From: Ehrlichia sp028752135 | GTDB lineage: Bacteria > Pseudomonadota > Alphaproteobacteria > Rickettsiales > Anaplasmataceae | NCBI GenBank assembly: GCA_028752135.1 | Contig: CP082782.1 | Span: 620,001 to 684,000 of the forward strand | Direction: 5' to 3' | DNA: 64,000 nucleotides | Part shown: in pieces, positions 9,500-19,616 of the stretch | How the letters are laid out: every line of letters begins with the position of its first letter | Numbering within the stretch: position 1 is the first letter of the stretch | Translations under genes and position numbers: made by a program | The notes under the pieces: generated by a model | The model's input: the letters and a program-made list of their open reading frames with translations, nothing else | Told to the model about the DNA's origin: nothing | Databases searched by the model: none

Positions 9500-11278
9500 A
9501 TGAACTTTGTAGATATTATAAAAAATAGCATTAAATTATCTGATGTAGTTAGTCAGAAAGTTAAGCTTACTAAGAAAGGTAATAGTATTATTGGATTATG
9601 TCCATTTCATGGTGAAAAAACTCCATCTTTTACTGTAAATGATGAGAAGGGTCTATACTATTGTTTTGGTTGTGGAGCAAGTGGTGATGTTATACAATTT
9701 ACTTGCGATATTAATGCTTTGGATTTCAAGGAAGCAGTGAATTATCTAGCAGAAATATACGGTATTGATATACCAAAAAATGTTAATAATAAGGTGAGTT
9801 TGAATCCTATATTAGAGGTTGCAACGTTATGGTTTGAAAAACAATTATATAGTAATCTTGTAGCTGTAGAGTATATTAAGCATCGTAAAATTACTAATGA
9901 TATAATAAAGAAGTTTAGACTGGGATATGCTCCAGTTTATGGATTGAGTAAATATTTGTTATCTCAAGGATTTAATGTAGATGATATAAAAGATGCAGGT
10001 TTATTAAATTCTCAAAATCAGGATTATTTTTATAATAGAGTTATATTTCCTATTTGTAATTCTAGTGGAAGTGTTATAGGTTTTGGTGGTAGGTCTATTG
10101 TTGATACACAAAATCCTAAATATCTAAATTCTAAAGGAACTGTTTATTTTCAAAAAAGAGAAAATCTTTATGCTTCACATTTTGCTGTGCGTGAAGCAAG
10201 AAAACAGGGAAAAATTATAGTAGTAGAGGGATATATGGATGTTTTAATGCTTCATCAAGTTGGTATTAGTAATGCAGTAGGATTATTAGGTACATCAATG
10301 ACTACTGAACACTTAATATATTTGTGGGGAATAACTTCAGAAATTATAGTTTGGATGGATGGTGATGTTGCTGGAAAAATGGCATCTGTTAAGACTGCAT
10401 CTCTTGCGTTATCCTTAATTAAACCTGGATGTGTTATAAAATTTGTTGATGTTGTTATAGATGCTGATCCTTATGATATCTGTATCAATCAAGGTGCTGA
10501 TAGTGTAGTTGCTATACTGGATAGTGCAAAATTATTATCAGAATTTATTTGGAATTATGAGTTTAGTAAGGTTATATCCAATAATAATTCTGTTATGCCT
10601 GAAGAGTGTGTTATGTTAGAAGCAAGGGCAAAATATTATATTGAACAAATTGCTGATGGTAATGTTGCAAAGTATTACAAGAAATATTTTTATTCTCAAA
10701 TTTATGATTTGCAGTATTCAAAGAATAGAACTAAATCTTTAAATAATAGAAATGTAGCTAATGGATTATTATCAGATAATAAGTTAAAGCATAAAACTGC
10801 TGAGTTTTTGGTAGAGGAGTATAACCAATTAAGAGTAATATATATAATTATGGAATTTCCAGAATTACTTGATGATCCAATTATTTTTGATCAATTCTCT
10901 CAATTTAAGATAAGTAATGAGAATATGTATAGGTTGCAACAATATATTATGAATATAAAGATTACTTTTTGTGATCATACTATCTCTAAAGAAATGTTAT
11001 TATTAGAACTAGAGAAAAATAATTTAAGTCACATAGTAGATTTTGTATTAAAAAAAATGGAAAGTTCTAGGGCTAATTTTATTCCATTAAAAAATAGAGA
11101 ATATAATATGGATATTGCAAAAAAAGAAATAGAAAAGATCATGCTTTTAGAACAATTGAAATACATTCAGGCAGAGATTTTAGACTTAAGATTAACAGGT
11201 AAAAATGATATTGCAGAAAAACTGTCTAATCAAGCACAAGAAATAGATAACAAACTTAGAGAATTATGGAATTATTGA
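9500..11278 (+). CDS. dnaG: DNA primase
   Basis: DnaG makes RNA primers at the replication fork. The 592-residue product has the CHC2 zinc site (Cys34, His37, Cys55, Cys58 in CPFHGEKTPSF...YYCFGCGASGD). The primase core includes YFYNRVIFPI and GFGGRSI. The TOPRIM domain lies at about residues 237-290, with VVEGYMDVL holding the catalytic Glu and WMDGDVAGK the metal-binding Asp pair. The C-terminal third (about 430-592) is lysine/glutamate-rich and poorly conserved, as expected for the DnaB-interacting domain. In many proteobacteria dnaG sits next to rpoD; here the two are neighbours but convergent, separated by a repeat-bearing spacer. Confidence 0.97.
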   Translation: MNFVDIIKNSIKLSDVVSQKVKLTKKGNSIIGLCPFHGEKTPSFTVNDEKGLYYCFGCGASGDVIQFTCDINALDFKEAVNYLAEIYGIDIPKNVNNKVSLNPILEVATLWFEKQLYSNLVAVEYIKHRKITNDIIKKFRLGYAPVYGLSKYLLSQGFNVDDIKDAGLLNSQNQDYFYNRVIFPICNSSGSVIGFGGRSIVDTQNPKYLNSKGTVYFQKRENLYASHFAVREARKQGKIIVVEGYMDVLMLHQVGISNAVGLLGTSMTTEHLIYLWGITSEIIVWMDGDVAGKMASVKTASLALSLIKPGCVIKFVDVVIDADPYDICINQGADSVVAILDSAKLLSEFIWNYEFSKVISNNNSVMPEECVMLEARAKYYIEQIADGNVAKYYKKYFYSQIYDLQYSKNRTKSLNNRNVANGLLSDNKLKHKTAEFLVEEYNQLRVIYIIMEFPELLDDPIIFDQFSQFKISNENMYRLQQYIMNIKITFCDHTISKEMLLLELEKNNLSHIVDFVLKKMESSRANFIPLKNREYNMDIAKKEIEKIMLLEQLKYIQAEILDLRLTGKNDIAEKLSNQAQEIDNKLRELWNY

Positions 11279-11280
11279 CA

Positions 11281-11700
11281 TAAGTGATAAAGATTCTCTA
11301 AATTTTCTTATGCAGAAGGTTACTTACAATTGGTTTTAGCATCTCTACAACTGAATAGTTTAACTCTTTAATATTTTGTAGAAGAAGCTTTTCAACTTTC
11401 TGTATAATTTGGAACTTGTATAGATTTCTTCTAATTGACATTATACACAATGCATAAGTGGTTTCCTTGCTTGTTTTGAGGTGTAATATTTTACTTTAAA
11501 TGGCTATTTTTTAAGAGTAACCTTTGTATTGAAATGACTATGTAGGCTTTTTATATAACTTAAATGCTATAAGCTTGTGTTTTATGTCTTACATTTCTCT
11601 AGCCTTAAATAGTTTGTCTACTCTTGAAGGCATAACACATTTGCTATAAGAAACCTATAAGCTTTTTTCACAACTTGAATGTGTAAACTTATTAAATTTT
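11281..11700 (-). repeat. Degenerate tandem copies of the rpoD 3' end
   Basis: The spacer downstream of rpoD contains several decayed copies of the terminal part of rpoD, in the same orientation. The clearest is at about 11540-11640, where the block around TTAAATAGTTTGTCTACT matches rpoD 11840-11890 (TTAAATAGTTTACCTACT), with alignable flanks. Shorter matches to the terminal codons appear at about 11290-11315 (TCTCTAAATTTTCTTATGC) and 11648-11690, and more weakly near 11465. Each has substitutions and indels and none codes. This is the same gene-end duplication as behind nrdB, but repeated several times. Confidence 0.65.
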
Positions 11701-11767
11701 ACTTCACTTCATCTTAACGTTCTTATAATCCAAAAATGTTTTATTACTCTGAAGTTATAATACTTTA

Positions 11768-13636
11768 TTAGAAAAATCCTCTAAGTTTTCTTGCGCGACT
11801 TGGATGTCGTAACTTGCGTAAAGCCTTTGCTTCAATCTGTCTTATACGTTCTCTCGTAACGTTAAATAGTTTACCTACTTCTTCTAAAGTATGGTCTTTA
11901 CCTCCCTTGCCAATTCCAAAACGCATCCGCAAAATTCGTTCTTCTTTTGGTGTAAGTGTTGATAAAACCTTTGTAGTTATTTCCCGTAAATCTGCAAGTA
12001 CAGCTGCATCTTCTGGTTTTACTGCGCGTTTATCTTCTATACAGTCACCGAAAGTACTACTGTCATCGTCTCCTATAGGATTCTCTAAGCTTACTGGATC
12101 TTTGACAATTTTCATTACTTTGCGTATCTTGTCTACATTAATGTTTAATCTTGCTGATAACTCTTCTAATGTTGGTTCTCTACCCATTTCATGTAACATT
12201 TGCCTTAATGTACGGTTGATCTTATTTACGGTTTCAATCATATGTACAGGAATTCTAATAGTCCTTGCTTGGTCTGCTATTGCTCTAGTAATGGCTTGCC
12301 TTACCCACCATGTTGCATAAGTTGAAAACTTATATCCACGCTTATAGTCAAATTTGTCTACTGCTTTCATTAATCCAATGTTTCCTTCTTGAACTAGATC
12401 AAGAAATTGTAAACCTCGATTTGAATATTTTTTTGCAATAGATACTACTAACCTTAAGTTAGCTTTTATCATCTCTTGTTTTGCTTGATTTGCTGCTCGT
12501 TCATGTTTTTGTATCTTTGTGACTAAAGCTTTAAATTCAGCTAGATTGTTTTCTCCAGACAGTAATTTTATTTTACTGTACATACCTATTATATTTCCTT
12601 CTTCATTCTCTAACAGATTGTTCCATTGAGGAGATGCACCTTTCTTCTGTAATACAGAGTTAGTATTATATGCATCTAAAAAGTCTTTGCGTTGTATACC
12701 ATAGCTTTCTGCAAGAGAAATAATTTTTGCTTCTTCTGCTGCAATTGATTTGCTTAAACCATATATTTGTTGTGTGATTGATAATACTGCAGAATTACTA
12801 AGCTTAATCTGATAAATCATTTCCCATATGTTATCATGTAAGTCATTATATTGTTTTTCAATACTTTTATTGATTTTACCTTGATGTTGTTTCTTAAGCT
12901 CTAGAATTTTTGTTGCTGATGCAATTACTGAATCCAAAATACTGACTACTTTAGGAAGTAATGCACTTTCCATTTCAAGTATTGAGGCATTTATTGAAAC
13001 GTTGTCATCGTCTTCATCTTCTGATATATCAGCATCTTCATCAGTTTCATCTATTAAATCTTTATCGTAATCTAAAACACTAGCATCTTCACTATCAGAA
13101 AACTTTTCTGGGAACTCATATCGATAATTTGCATCTAAATCTATTAAATCTCTTAACATTATTTGTTCATTTACTAGGTCATCTCGCCACGACATAAATG
13201 TACGTAATACTACTGGAGATTCTACTAATGATCTGAGCATATTTACTTTTTCTGATTTTATTTTTTTTGCAATTTCAATTTCTCCTTCACGAGAAAGTAA
13301 TTCAACTGAACTCATTTCACATAGATACATACGTATAGGATCATCTGTTTGTCCGAAATCCCAGGATTTTATACTTGTATCCGATCCATCATCTTCATCT
13401 ATACCTTCTTTAATTCTATTTTCTTCAACTATACTGTTAGCTTCGTCTTCATCACTTTGTTCAAGAACATTAATACCTGAGTCTTGAAGTAGGGATATAG
13501 TCTCATCTATACTGTCAGATGATAGTACATAGTCAGAGAATGCATCATTAATATCATTGAAGGTAATAAAACCTTGTTTTAATCCTTTACTAACAAGAGT
13601 TCTTATCAACTCTTTATCTGTTTGTAGATCTTTCAT
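11768..13636 (-). CDS. rpoD: RNA polymerase sigma-70 factor
   Basis: The primary sigma factor directs RNA polymerase to housekeeping promoters. The 622-residue protein has region 1.1 at the N terminus (about 1-70), then region 1.2 (DDPIRMYLCEMSSVELLSREGEIEIAKKI, about 95-130). A non-conserved region follows with a strongly acidic stretch (DEDADISEDEDDDN, about 198-212). Region 2 lies at about 390-465 (LRLVVSIAKKYSNRGLQFLDLVQEG and YATWWVRQAITRAI), region 3 comes next, and region 4.2 spans about 575-615 with helix-turn-helix TLEEVGKLFNVTRERIRQIE. It is intact and ends in RKLRGFF. Decayed copies of its 3' end fill the downstream spacer. Confidence 0.98.
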   Translation of the reverse strand: MKDLQTDKELIRTLVSKGLKQGFITFNDINDAFSDYVLSSDSIDETISLLQDSGINVLEQSDEDEANSIVEENRIKEGIDEDDGSDTSIKSWDFGQTDDPIRMYLCEMSSVELLSREGEIEIAKKIKSEKVNMLRSLVESPVVLRTFMSWRDDLVNEQIMLRDLIDLDANYRYEFPEKFSDSEDASVLDYDKDLIDETDEDADISEDEDDDNVSINASILEMESALLPKVVSILDSVIASATKILELKKQHQGKINKSIEKQYNDLHDNIWEMIYQIKLSNSAVLSITQQIYGLSKSIAAEEAKIISLAESYGIQRKDFLDAYNTNSVLQKKGASPQWNNLLENEEGNIIGMYSKIKLLSGENNLAEFKALVTKIQKHERAANQAKQEMIKANLRLVVSIAKKYSNRGLQFLDLVQEGNIGLMKAVDKFDYKRGYKFSTYATWWVRQAITRAIADQARTIRIPVHMIETVNKINRTLRQMLHEMGREPTLEELSARLNINVDKIRKVMKIVKDPVSLENPIGDDDSSTFGDCIEDKRAVKPEDAAVLADLREITTKVLSTLTPKEERILRMRFGIGKGGKDHTLEEVGKLFNVTRERIRQIEAKALRKLRHPSRARKLRGFF

Positions 13637-14047
13637 AACTAAATATATTGAGGAACGACAAACTCAATTTTGTATCATACTATGAATCTATTGTCAATTA
13701 CATAGCATTTGTTGAATGTGTATTTAAACTATAAGTTTAAGTGTTTATTTGTTATTTATAAAATACAATACGTTAATGCATTTAGAAGATAAAACTCTAA
13801 TTTATTAGGGAAATATTTTATTGATTTAAAATATCTTATATAAAAAATTATTAGAATCAAACAACAATTTTAGAATTTTTAAGTTTAGTAGTAGTATAAC
13901 AATAGGATTTTCACTATGATGTTTTTATTAAGTGTAAAATATAGAATAATAAGTAATGATTACCTTTAAATTGAGAATTGTGTTAATAGTAAAAGTAATT
14001 TAAATAAAGTCTCTCCCTATTGGAAAATTTTGATTTAAGTCTGGATT
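13637..14047. other. Spacer upstream of rpoD
   Basis: About 410 bases, all AT-rich, expected to contain the minus-strand rpoD promoter and the end of the dusB transcript. No single promoter pair or hairpin stands out. Confidence 0.4.
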
Positions 14048-15040
14048 TTAAAAAATTCTCTGAAGAAAAGCGTTAATATTTAAAATACTAATTTCTTGAG
14101 AAAAATCTATTATTTTGTCTCTGATAAATTGATAGTCATTTGAAGAGTTAACTTGAGCTCTAAATTCTGCAGAATTATCTAAAGAAGAACTATACCAACC
14201 TATGTGTTTTTTTGATATTTTAACACCAATATCTTGTCCATAGTATTCTATCATATGATCATAATGTTTTGTAATAATTTGTAACTTTTCAGATGGTAAT
14301 GGATCTGGCAAAATGGTACCTGATTTTATAAACTGTAGCGCTTGATTAATGATCCAAGGTTTACCATATGCTCCTCTCCCTATCATGATTCCGTCAGCTT
14401 GCGATTCTTCTAACGATTTTTTAACATCGTCTAAACTTTTTATGTCTCCGTTGACTATAATAGGTATTTTTACACATTTCTTTATATGACTAATAAATTT
14501 CCAATCTGCTTTTCCAGTGAACATTTGTGCTCTTGTTCTGCCATGTATGGTTATCATTTTTATACCACTTTCCTCAGCAATTTTTGCTAATTTAGGGGAA
14601 TTTAGATTATTATTATCCCATCCAGTACGCATTTTTAGTGTTACTGGAATATTTACTGCTTTTACTACAGATTCTAAGATTTTTGTTGCTGTGATTTCGT
14701 CTTTCATTAATGCTGAACCAGCATAACTGTTGACTACCTTTTTTATAGGACATCCAAAATTTATATCTATAATTTTTGCTCCCATATCTTCATTAAGTTG
14801 AGCAGCTTCTGCCATTATAACAGGATCACATCCGGCCAGTTGTACAGCAGTGTTAGCGTGAATTTGTGATTTTTGTAAACTTTGTTTGGTCTGTATAATC
14901 ATTGCACGACTTGCTATCATTTCTGATATCAATAATCCAGATCCAAGCTCTTTTACAAGAGAACGAAATGGAAAATCTGTTATACCAGACATAGGTGCTA
15001 GTATTACTGGATAGCTTGATATGAATTCGCTAATATTCAT
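14048..15040 (-). CDS. dusB: tRNA-dihydrouridine synthase (DusB type)
   Basis: This FMN enzyme reduces uridines in the tRNA D-loop. The 330-residue TIM-barrel protein shows the N-terminal APMSGITDFPFR, EMIASRAMI, VQLAGCDP, the catalytic Cys97 in DINFGCPIKKVV with the following GSALMKD, LKMRTGWD, ITIHGRTRAQMFTGKADW, PIIVNGDIKS and the phosphate-binding DGIMIGRGAYGKPWI. Family length is normal. In many alphaproteobacteria dusB precedes ntrBC; that linkage is absent here and the gene is solitary. The DusB subtype rests on overall similarity, so another Dus subtype remains possible. Confidence 0.93.
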   Translation of the reverse strand: MNISEFISSYPVILAPMSGITDFPFRSLVKELGSGLLISEMIASRAMIIQTKQSLQKSQIHANTAVQLAGCDPVIMAEAAQLNEDMGAKIIDINFGCPIKKVVNSYAGSALMKDEITATKILESVVKAVNIPVTLKMRTGWDNNNLNSPKLAKIAEESGIKMITIHGRTRAQMFTGKADWKFISHIKKCVKIPIIVNGDIKSLDDVKKSLEESQADGIMIGRGAYGKPWIINQALQFIKSGTILPDPLPSEKLQIITKHYDHMIEYYGQDIGVKISKKHIGWYSSSLDNSAEFRAQVNSSNDYQFIRDKIIDFSQEISILNINAFLQRIF

Positions 15041-15345
15041 TGTTTGTATGTTTTTTTATTTATCAATATAATACTTAAATTTTAAAGTAAAATAAATAGT
15101 AAGTATTATGATGTAATTGGTATTACTAAAAGATAGTATTGTGAGTTTTCGTTTCTTAATTATTTGTGGAGTGAATTGTTAATTTAAGTATAACTTAATA
15201 AAAGTAATATTTATAATTATTTATATTTTTATTGCAATTCTTTAAATTCATTTAAATTTGTTTAATAATCATTTGCAGATGTTTTACAAGCAATGCAGTA
15301 TTTGTTATTAATAATATGTTTCATGTAGGTAATGATAATTACATT

Positions 15346-16194
15346 ATGCTAAAATTTTTAATTAAAGCTCCAGCAAAAGTTAACTTATTTTTGCATATTA
15401 CTGGTAAGAAAGAAGAACAGTATCATTATTTAGAGTCTTTGTTTGTTTTTGTTAATGTTTATGATATTTTGGAAGTAACAATCGGAGGCTCAAAAAATGG
15501 AGTGCATTTCTCAAATCTTAGGATTAGTAAATATAATAACACTATATACTCTGCAATAGAATTATTATTAAAGCATAGTACCGTATGTACTAATGTTTTT
15601 GTCAATGTTATAAAAAATATCTTAGTTTCTGCAGGTTTAGGTGGAGGATCAGCTGATGCTGCTGCTGTTATGCGTTTGTTAGGTAATATGTGGAATATTA
15701 AGTACGAATTATTGCAGGAATTAGCTTTAAAAGTTGGAAGTGATGTTCCAGCATGTTTAGAATCAAAAACACTTTTTGCTAAAGGGATTGGAGAAGATAT
15801 ATTATTATTACCTGAATTATTATTACCAAAATATATAGTACTTGTTGCGCCAAAAGGTAAAACATTAAGTACTGCTAAAGTGTTTAGTAATTATCATAAA
15901 GATACTTTTTCTCCTTCGATATGTAATAATCTCCCTGTGAAGCAAGATGATTGGTTGGAATTAATTTATAATTCTCGAAATGATTTGTTAGAGGTAGCAT
16001 TGAAATTTATTCCTGAGATTGAAGATATATTGTTTGTACTTAAGAAACTAAAAAATTGTTTAGTTGCTCGTATGTCTGGGAGTGGTGCAACTTGTTTTGC
16101 TTTATTTAACGAATTAAGTCATGCTGAAACTGCTGCTAAATTATTGAAAAGCACTCGTCCTGATTGGGTAATATTTAATGCTAGAATACTTTAA
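15346..16194 (+). CDS. ispE: 4-diphosphocytidyl-2-C-methyl-D-erythritol kinase
   Basis: IspE phosphorylates CDP-methylerythritol in the MEP isoprenoid pathway. The protein has the GHMP-kinase signatures: PAKVNLFLHITG at the start, the ATP-binding glycine loop SAGLGGGSADAAAV (about residues 93-106), and the C-terminal MSGSGATCFALF. ATG 15346 was chosen because MLKFLIKAPAKVNL matches the family's usual N terminus; an in-frame ATG at 15316 would add ten residues. Product length from 15346 is 282 residues, typical for the family. Monocistronic, with spacers on both sides. Confidence 0.93.
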   Translation: MLKFLIKAPAKVNLFLHITGKKEEQYHYLESLFVFVNVYDILEVTIGGSKNGVHFSNLRISKYNNTIYSAIELLLKHSTVCTNVFVNVIKNILVSAGLGGGSADAAAVMRLLGNMWNIKYELLQELALKVGSDVPACLESKTLFAKGIGEDILLLPELLLPKYIVLVAPKGKTLSTAKVFSNYHKDTFSPSICNNLPVKQDDWLELIYNSRNDLLEVALKFIPEIEDILFVLKKLKNCLVARMSGSGATCFALFNELSHAETAAKLLKSTRPDWVIFNARIL

Positions 16195-16472
16195 GTTACT
16201 ATTGAGTTATTACTTGCTTTATGTACTATATAAATATTTATTTGAGTATTGTTGTGTTTAGCAAAATTATTCTTAGTAGGATCTTATTAATTTTATGGTT
16301 CATATAATATTGTGAATTAGTTCTGTGTAAAGAATATAGTTTATTTATATTTGATGTATTGTTGTAAAAAATCATTCAGTGAAAGTCCTTAATAGTTTAA
16401 GTATCGTTATGTATAGAAAATTATGCAATTGGGGTTTCTCATCATTTAAAGTACTAATATTAGTATAATAGT

Positions 16473-16799
16473 CTATAAGTTAGTGTAATCATTTATCCAT
16501 TGTGTAAATTTATCGTTTACATGAGTTGGATTTATAGTAATAATTGCAGGTGTATCATAAGGATGAATTTCTTGGATTTTATCAGCAGCTTCTTGTGCTA
16601 AGCTGTTTGTAGTCTTTAATATGATAGCATATTCGGTGTTATTGTGTATTTCGTTTTCCCAGAAATAAACTGATGTTACATTATTAAATATGTTAGCGCA
16701 CGCTATTAGCTTATTTTCTAGTAGGATGTTACTAATACGGTATGCATCTTCATAGCTAGGAGTAGTAGTGTAAATTAAAGAAATATTTTCCATATGCAA
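16473..16799 (-). CDS. cutA: CutA1-like divalent ion tolerance protein
   Basis: The 108-residue protein matches the small trimeric CutA1 family. Signatures are ISLIYTTTPSYEDAYRISNILLENKLIACANIF near the start, YFWENEI in the middle (family pattern Y.W.G/E.), KTTNSLAQEAADKIQEIHPYDTPAI, and a terminal WIND. CutA1 was tied to copper tolerance in E. coli, but its molecular role is unsettled. The start could also be the ATG two codons later (MENISLIY). Solitary gene on the minus strand. Confidence 0.93.
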   Translation of the reverse strand: MHMENISLIYTTTPSYEDAYRISNILLENKLIACANIFNNVTSVYFWENEIHNNTEYAIILKTTNSLAQEAADKIQEIHPYDTPAIITINPTHVNDKFTQWINDYTNL

Positions 16800-16998
16800 T
16801 GTTTACTATAACTTAAATAATAATATTATTATTTAATTATTATAAAAGTTGAATATATTTTTAATTAAATTTTATATGAATAGTGTATATGCAAATATTG
16901 AGAAAAACATTGGCAATGATTGAAATTTCCAATAGCAAATTCTACTCTTAAACTTTTACCTATAACTTACTTGAGCATTAATCTTAAAAGAAGTTATT

Positions 16999-19482
16999 CT
17001 ATGTAGAATTTTCTGATATCTCAAGTACTTTTTCTGTAAGTTGTTTAAGAGTAAAAGGTTTAGATAAGAAGTTAATCTTGGATGCATTTATATTGCTGTG
17101 TTTATTAAATACTTCTTCAGCATATCCAGAAATGAAGATAATTTTAATATCTGGTTTTATTTTTAATATCTCTTCTACTATTTCTGGTCCATTAATTTTT
17201 GGCATTACCACATCACTGATGACAATATCTATTTCATGCTTGTGTATTATGTCTAGAGCCTGATCTCCACAATTTATATCAATTACTTTGAACCCTTTTT
17301 TAGTTAGTGCTTTGCTAGCAAATATTCTTACTGGATCTTCATCCTCAATTAATAAAATAGTTGTAGAAGTGTTGATTTGTGGAACTACAGTACTGACTAT
17401 CTCTTCTGAATATTTATTATAAGGTATTTCAGTATTACTGTTGTTTGATAAATATACTGTGGGGATGAGAATAATAAAAGTAGTACCTATGTTTACTGTA
17501 CTTTTTACATATATATATCCATCTGTTTGTTTTACTATACCGTATACTGTTGATAATCCTAACCCTATACCTGATGCTGTTTCCTTAGTAGAAAAGAATG
17601 GATCAAATATTTTTTTCATGATTTTATCTTCCATACCATGTCCTGTATCTGAAATTTCTATTGCAACGTATTCTCCATCTTCTATTTGTTCTTTATCTGG
17701 TGAGAACATATTTTTTAACACTACTTTTAAAGTATCTGCTTTAATATTATAGGTTTTGATACTTAATTGTCCTCCTGTTTCCATAGCAGATCTTGCATTT
17801 ACTACGAGATTTATAATTACTTGTTCTAATTGGCATAAATCTGCTTTGACTAGGTTAATATTTTGTTCATATTGAATTTTTAACTCGATGCTTTCATTTA
17901 TTAATCTTTTAATCATGTGGAGTAGATCTGCTATAATATTATTTACATCAAGAATTTTAGGTTGTAGAGTCTGTTTTCTTGAAAAAGCAAGTAATTGTTT
18001 TATTAAATTTGTAGCTCTATTAGCATTTTGTTTTATTTGCATTATATCTGAAAAAGAAGTATCTGTTGCAGAATGTTTTATTAGTAATAGATCACAGAAC
18101 CCTATTATTGCTGTTAAAATATTGTTAAAGTCATGTGCTATTCCTCCGGCAAGTTGTCCAATAGCTTGCATCTTCTGTGATTGTTCTAGTTGTATTTCTA
18201 GATTTTTGCGATCTTCACTGTCAGTGATATAGCATATAATAAACATGTTGTCGTTATGTATGAATTTATTAAAGTAAATTTTTACATATGAATTATTACA
18301 TAGTTGTGCTTCCAGTGACATGTTTTTAACAATATTATTTTGAAAATATTTTTTAATTTTTTTATTATAAGAAGGTAATATGTATTCAAAAATATACTCT
18401 TTATTATGTTTAATTAGTCTTTTTAATGTATTGTTAAATTTGAGAATTTTGCCATCTGTGCTACATTGTAGAATTGCTATGGGTGCTTCGGTAAAACATG
18501 GATGTAAGTGATAATTAGTAATATCATAATTTACTGGCGTTAACAATCCATAAGTATAACTTTGATTGTTTTTATCATAGAAAGCAGCTTGTGAAATATG
18601 TGCTTTAAATTTAGTTCCTGTAGCTGTTGATAGAGTAATTATATTATTATCTATAATCTTTTCTTTATTATATTCTTTTGCTACAAAATTAGTAAACGTT
18701 GCTCCATTCTCTATAAAGTTTAACTCGAACATTTTGAGAAAGGTATCATTTGCAGATAATATAACCCCTCTATGATTTAATAAATATGCTCCTACGCAAT
18801 GTTTTTGTATAAGTCTTTCATATACTTGTTCTTTGGTAATTTTGACAGCTTTAAGTACAAAATATTCTTGTGGCCTTGCTAGAGGTGCAAAGAATAAATT
18901 AGCAGTTTTTGTATCGTAATTAATTTCTAATTCTGGATTTTCTGATACTGGATCTAATATTAATGTGAAATTAGAAGTTTTATTTTTTATATTTAAAGAA
19001 AAAAAAGTATTGATTGATAGTTTATTTTTTAATGCATTTTGAAATGCTTCAATTTCTTGATCACTAATATTTCCTAATTTAAGTATGTCAAGCAAATCTA
19101 ATCTTTTTTGTTGATTTTTTATGAATCTTTCGTAAAACCTTGCATCAGCATAAATAATCTTGCCATCATTTTTTATGATTAAGCAAAATTCTGTGTTGTG
19201 ATTTAAAGCATTTGCAAATATCATATTTTGATATTCTACAGAAGCTATAATATGCAAGTATTGCTTAAGTTGTATTGATATTGCTAATATGCTTGTACTA
19301 GTAAAAATACAATTAATGACTATATTAATGTAACTATCATATATATTAAAAATATATAAGCCTGATATACATAATAGTGGAGCTATTAAAAAGATAGACA
19401 TTTTGTATACTGATAAGCCGTACCTTCTTATTACAAAATCAACTTTATTATCTTGCGTGTTATCAGTATGCCGCTTTTTCAT
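16999..19482 (-). CDS. cckA: Hybrid sensor histidine kinase (CckA type)
   Basis: The 827-residue protein has two membrane helices near the N terminus (about 28-75), several PAS-like sensor segments (to about 420), a HisKA domain with the phospho-accepting His in LAGGIAHDFNNILTAIIGF (about 449), an HATPase domain (VINLVVNARSAM; EISDTGHGM; SGIGLGLSTVYGIV) and a C-terminal receiver domain (ILLIEDEDPVR...IVISDVVMPKINGPE...FISGYAEE, about 700-820). This order and the HDFNN motif are those of CckA, which in alphaproteobacteria controls the CtrA phosphorelay and so the cell cycle. Ehrlichia is known to use a CckA-CtrA pair. ctrA and chpT are not in the window. Confidence 0.92.
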   Translation of the reverse strand: MKKRHTDNTQDNKVDFVIRRYGLSVYKMSIFLIAPLLCISGLYIFNIYDSYINIVINCIFTSTSILAISIQLKQYLHIIASVEYQNMIFANALNHNTEFCLIIKNDGKIIYADARFYERFIKNQQKRLDLLDILKLGNISDQEIEAFQNALKNKLSINTFFSLNIKNKTSNFTLILDPVSENPELEINYDTKTANLFFAPLARPQEYFVLKAVKITKEQVYERLIQKHCVGAYLLNHRGVILSANDTFLKMFELNFIENGATFTNFVAKEYNKEKIIDNNIITLSTATGTKFKAHISQAAFYDKNNQSYTYGLLTPVNYDITNYHLHPCFTEAPIAILQCSTDGKILKFNNTLKRLIKHNKEYIFEYILPSYNKKIKKYFQNNIVKNMSLEAQLCNNSYVKIYFNKFIHNDNMFIICYITDSEDRKNLEIQLEQSQKMQAIGQLAGGIAHDFNNILTAIIGFCDLLLIKHSATDTSFSDIMQIKQNANRATNLIKQLLAFSRKQTLQPKILDVNNIIADLLHMIKRLINESIELKIQYEQNINLVKADLCQLEQVIINLVVNARSAMETGGQLSIKTYNIKADTLKVVLKNMFSPDKEQIEDGEYVAIEISDTGHGMEDKIMKKIFDPFFSTKETASGIGLGLSTVYGIVKQTDGYIYVKSTVNIGTTFIILIPTVYLSNNSNTEIPYNKYSEEIVSTVVPQINTSTTILLIEDEDPVRIFASKALTKKGFKVIDINCGDQALDIIHKHEIDIVISDVVMPKINGPEIVEEILKIKPDIKIIFISGYAEEVFNKHSNINASKINFLSKPFTLKQLTEKVLEISENST

Positions 19483-19616
19483 TAATATAACTTGATGTTT
19501 AATTGATCTTATATAGTATATATAAATATGTAAGATTGCTATATGAATATTGTGTTACTAATTAAAGGGTGATCGGATGGTTTAATTTTTTATTAATATT
19601 CAATGCAAAAAGATGT

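Noticed and set aside
11814..12320. 168-codon plus-strand frame
   Set aside because: Antisense shadow of conserved rpoD regions 3 and 4; no family resemblance.
17888..18232. Plus-strand frame of 114 codons
   Set aside because: Antisense to the HisKA/HATPase part of cckA, which is clearly the real gene.
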